DNA of 8,146 nucleotides from Actinomycetes bacterium (lineage in GTDB: Bacteria > Actinomycetota > CALGFH01). Position numbers and translations under genes: made by a program. The stretch covers positions 1 through 8,146 of the forward strand of contig JASLIH010000654.1 in assembly GCA_030152105.1 (NCBI GenBank), written 5' to 3'. Position 1 is the stretch's first letter. Every line of letters begins with the position of its first letter. Under the pieces are notes generated by a model. It saw nothing but the letters and a program-made list of their open reading frames with translations, was not told where the DNA came from and did not search any database. Shown one piece after another: positions 7,097 through 8,146 of this stretch.

Positions 7097-8002
7097 ATGG
7101 AAGCCACGGCCCCCGTCCACGTCCGAGCGCCGGCCACCAGCGCCAACCTGGGGCCGGCGTTCGACGCGGCCGGGGTCGCCCTCGACTGGTGGGACGAGCT
7201 GGAGGCCCGCCCGGCCCCGGCCGAGGGCATGCAGCTCAGCGGCGAGCAGGCCGAGCTGCTTCCCACCGGCCGCGACAACCTCGTCAGGGTCGCCATGCGC
7301 CGGCTGGCCGAGGCGGCCCGGGTGCCCCTGCCCCCGCTGCACCTGACGGTGGTCAAGGGCTTCCCGCTGGGCCGCGGGTTCGGGTCGAGCGCCGCCGCCG
7401 TCGTCCTCGGCCTGGTCGCGGCCCGCGAGCTGGTCGCCCCCGACTTCCCCGAGGCCGAGCTGCTGGCCCTGGCCTGCGAGCTGGAGGGCCACCCCGACAA
7501 CGCCACCCCGTGCCTGCACGGCGGGGCCACCCTGGCCTGGGTCGAGGACGGCCGGCCCCGCTGGCGCGCCGTGCCGCTGCACCCCGACCTGGTCGCCCTG
7601 GCCCTGGTCGCGCCCGAGCCGATGGCGACCAGCGAGGCCCGCCGGCTGCTGCCCGAACGGGTGCCGTTCGCGGTCGCCGCCCACACCGGGGCCCGCTCGG
7701 CCATGCTGGCCCTGGCCCTGGCCGGCGACACCGAGCTGCTCCTGCCGGCCACCGAGGACCTCCTCCACCAGCCGCAACGGCTCGCCAGCACCCCCGACGG
7801 GGCCGAGCTGCTCGAGCTGCTGCGGGCGGCCGGCCACGCCGCCTTCGTGTCCGGGGCCGGCCCGTCGCTGCTGGTCCTCTGCCCCCGCCCGGCCGCCCCG
7901 GGCGCCCTGGCCGACGCCACCGAGGCCCTGGCCACCACCGGCGCCCAGGGCTGGCAGATCCACCAGCTCGAGCTGGCCCGCGCCGGCGCCCTCGGCGGCT
8001 AG
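7097..8002 (+). CDS. thrB: Homoserine kinase (GHMP kinase family)
   Basis: This 301-residue enzyme phosphorylates homoserine with ATP to O-phosphohomoserine, the substrate of ThrC. The start ATG at 7097 gives the usual N-terminus: HVRAPATSANLGPAFD (8-23) is GHMP motif 1. The ATP-binding motif 2 is PLGRGFGSSAAA (90-101), followed by EGHPDNATPCLHGG (130-143). APEPMATSEARRLLP (172-186) is typical of ThrB, and FVSGAGPSLL (250-259) is motif 3. Small departures from common consensus are A21 (usually Gly) and F95 (usually Leu). thrB is split from hom-thrC by marR-MFS and appears to have its own promoter, so its expression need not follow that of hom-thrC. The gene is complete and looks functional. 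Confidence 0.95.
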   Translation: MEATAPVHVRAPATSANLGPAFDAAGVALDWWDELEARPAPAEGMQLSGEQAELLPTGRDNLVRVAMRRLAEAARVPLPPLHLTVVKGFPLGRGFGSSAAAVVLGLVAARELVAPDFPEAELLALACELEGHPDNATPCLHGGATLAWVEDGRPRWRAVPLHPDLVALALVAPEPMATSEARRLLPERVPFAVAAHTGARSAMLALALAGDTELLLPATEDLLHQPQRLASTPDGAELLELLRAAGHAAFVSGAGPSLLVLCPRPAAPGALADATEALATTGAQGWQIHQLELARAGALGG

Positions 8003-8011
8003 CCGCGGGGG

Positions 8012-8017
8012 TACACT
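8012..8017 (+). promoter_or_regulatory. Putative -10 element upstream of the last gene
   Basis: TACACT lies 78 nt before the GTG start of the final gene and 10 nt after the thrB stop. It would start transcription near 8024 and give a leader of about 72 nt. No -35 hexamer is evident. Support is the match to the TAnnCT form seen at the other promoters here. Confidence 0.35.
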
Positions 8018-8095
8018 GCCGCTCAAGTCGCGTGGCTGACCGCCGAAGGATGAGGCAGCCGCTTCCTGTCCGCAGCCAAGAACGCGGAGACCCCT

Positions 8096-8146
8096 GTGCC
8101 CGACAAGCTGACCTCGCCGGCCGGCGAGGAGTTCGTGCTGGCCGAC
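8096..8146 (+). CDS. 5' end of a gene, possibly rho by synteny (partial)
   Basis: A GTG at 8096 opens a frame of 17 codons to the window edge, VPDKLTSPAGEEFVLAD. All 16 codons after the start end in G or C, and GGAGA at 8086-8090 is a good ribosome-binding site 5 nt upstream, so the gene is very likely real. The visible peptide matches no motif. In mycobacteria and streptomycetes the gene after thrB is rho, and actinobacterial Rho proteins start with a long variable region, so transcription terminator Rho is the best guess. That guess rests on position, not on sequence. The other open frame here (from ATG 8050) has poor third-position GC and is rejected. Confidence 0.6.
   Translation, partial: MPDKLTSPAGEEFVLAD

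Noticed and set aside
7989..8011. GC-rich hairpin around the thrB stop (GCGG-CTAG-CCGC, extendable past a G-G mismatch) as a terminator
   Set aside because: It overlaps the stop codon, has a 4-bp core stem and is not followed by T residues. The evidence is too weak to call termination.
8050..8146. Alternative open frame from ATG 8050 into the last gene
   Set aside because: Its third codon positions are not G/C-biased, unlike the GTG 8096 frame, where all 16 codons after the start end in G or C and which has a good ribosome-binding site.

Overview
This 8.1 kb window is a dense, very GC-rich bacterial segment. Almost all codons end in G or C, GTG and possibly TTG starts occur, 4-bp ATGA/GTGA gene overlaps are common, and -10 elements of the TAnnCT type lack a clear -35 box. 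Together with the gene order, this points to Actinomycetota. In Mycobacterium tuberculosis the equivalent locus is remembered as argS-lysA-hom(thrA)-thrC-thrB-rho. Here it reads argS-hom-thrC-[marR-MFS]-thrB followed by the start of a further gene. The lineage below phylum cannot be told from the sequence, but the departures from the usual order suggest it is not a model actinomycete.

Layout. Positions 1-76 hold the 5' end of a minus-strand gene of unknown function. Positions 77-211 are a divergent regulatory region. A tRNA-Arg(CCG) gene lies at 212-285. After a 118-nt spacer with an extended -10 promoter comes a single-domain response-regulator receiver (404-805). Its stop overlaps the start of argS (802-2490) by 4 bp. 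After 48 nt come hom (2539-3867) and thrC (about 3864-4910), again overlapping by 4 bp. An AT-rich control region (about 4945-4971) precedes a marR-family repressor gene (about 4987-5448). This overlaps by 4 bp a 14-helix DHA2-type MFS efflux gene (5445-7061). thrB (7097-8002) follows with a promoter placed so that its mRNA would be leaderless. The last gene (from 8096) is cut by the window edge; synteny, not sequence, suggests rho.

How the genes work together. Hom makes homoserine from aspartate semialdehyde, ThrB phosphorylates it and ThrC converts the phosphate to threonine, so the homoserine-to-threonine branch is complete. ArgS charges tRNA-Arg, one isoacceptor of which is encoded just upstream. 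The MarR/MFS pair looks like a self-contained efflux module lodged inside the threonine genes. The receiver protein fused by translational overlap to argS is the least expected partner.

No mobile element, CRISPR array, rRNA or phage feature was seen, and no clearly new system. The points of interest are the receiver-argS coupling, the marR-MFS insertion, the missing lysA and several promoter-level details.
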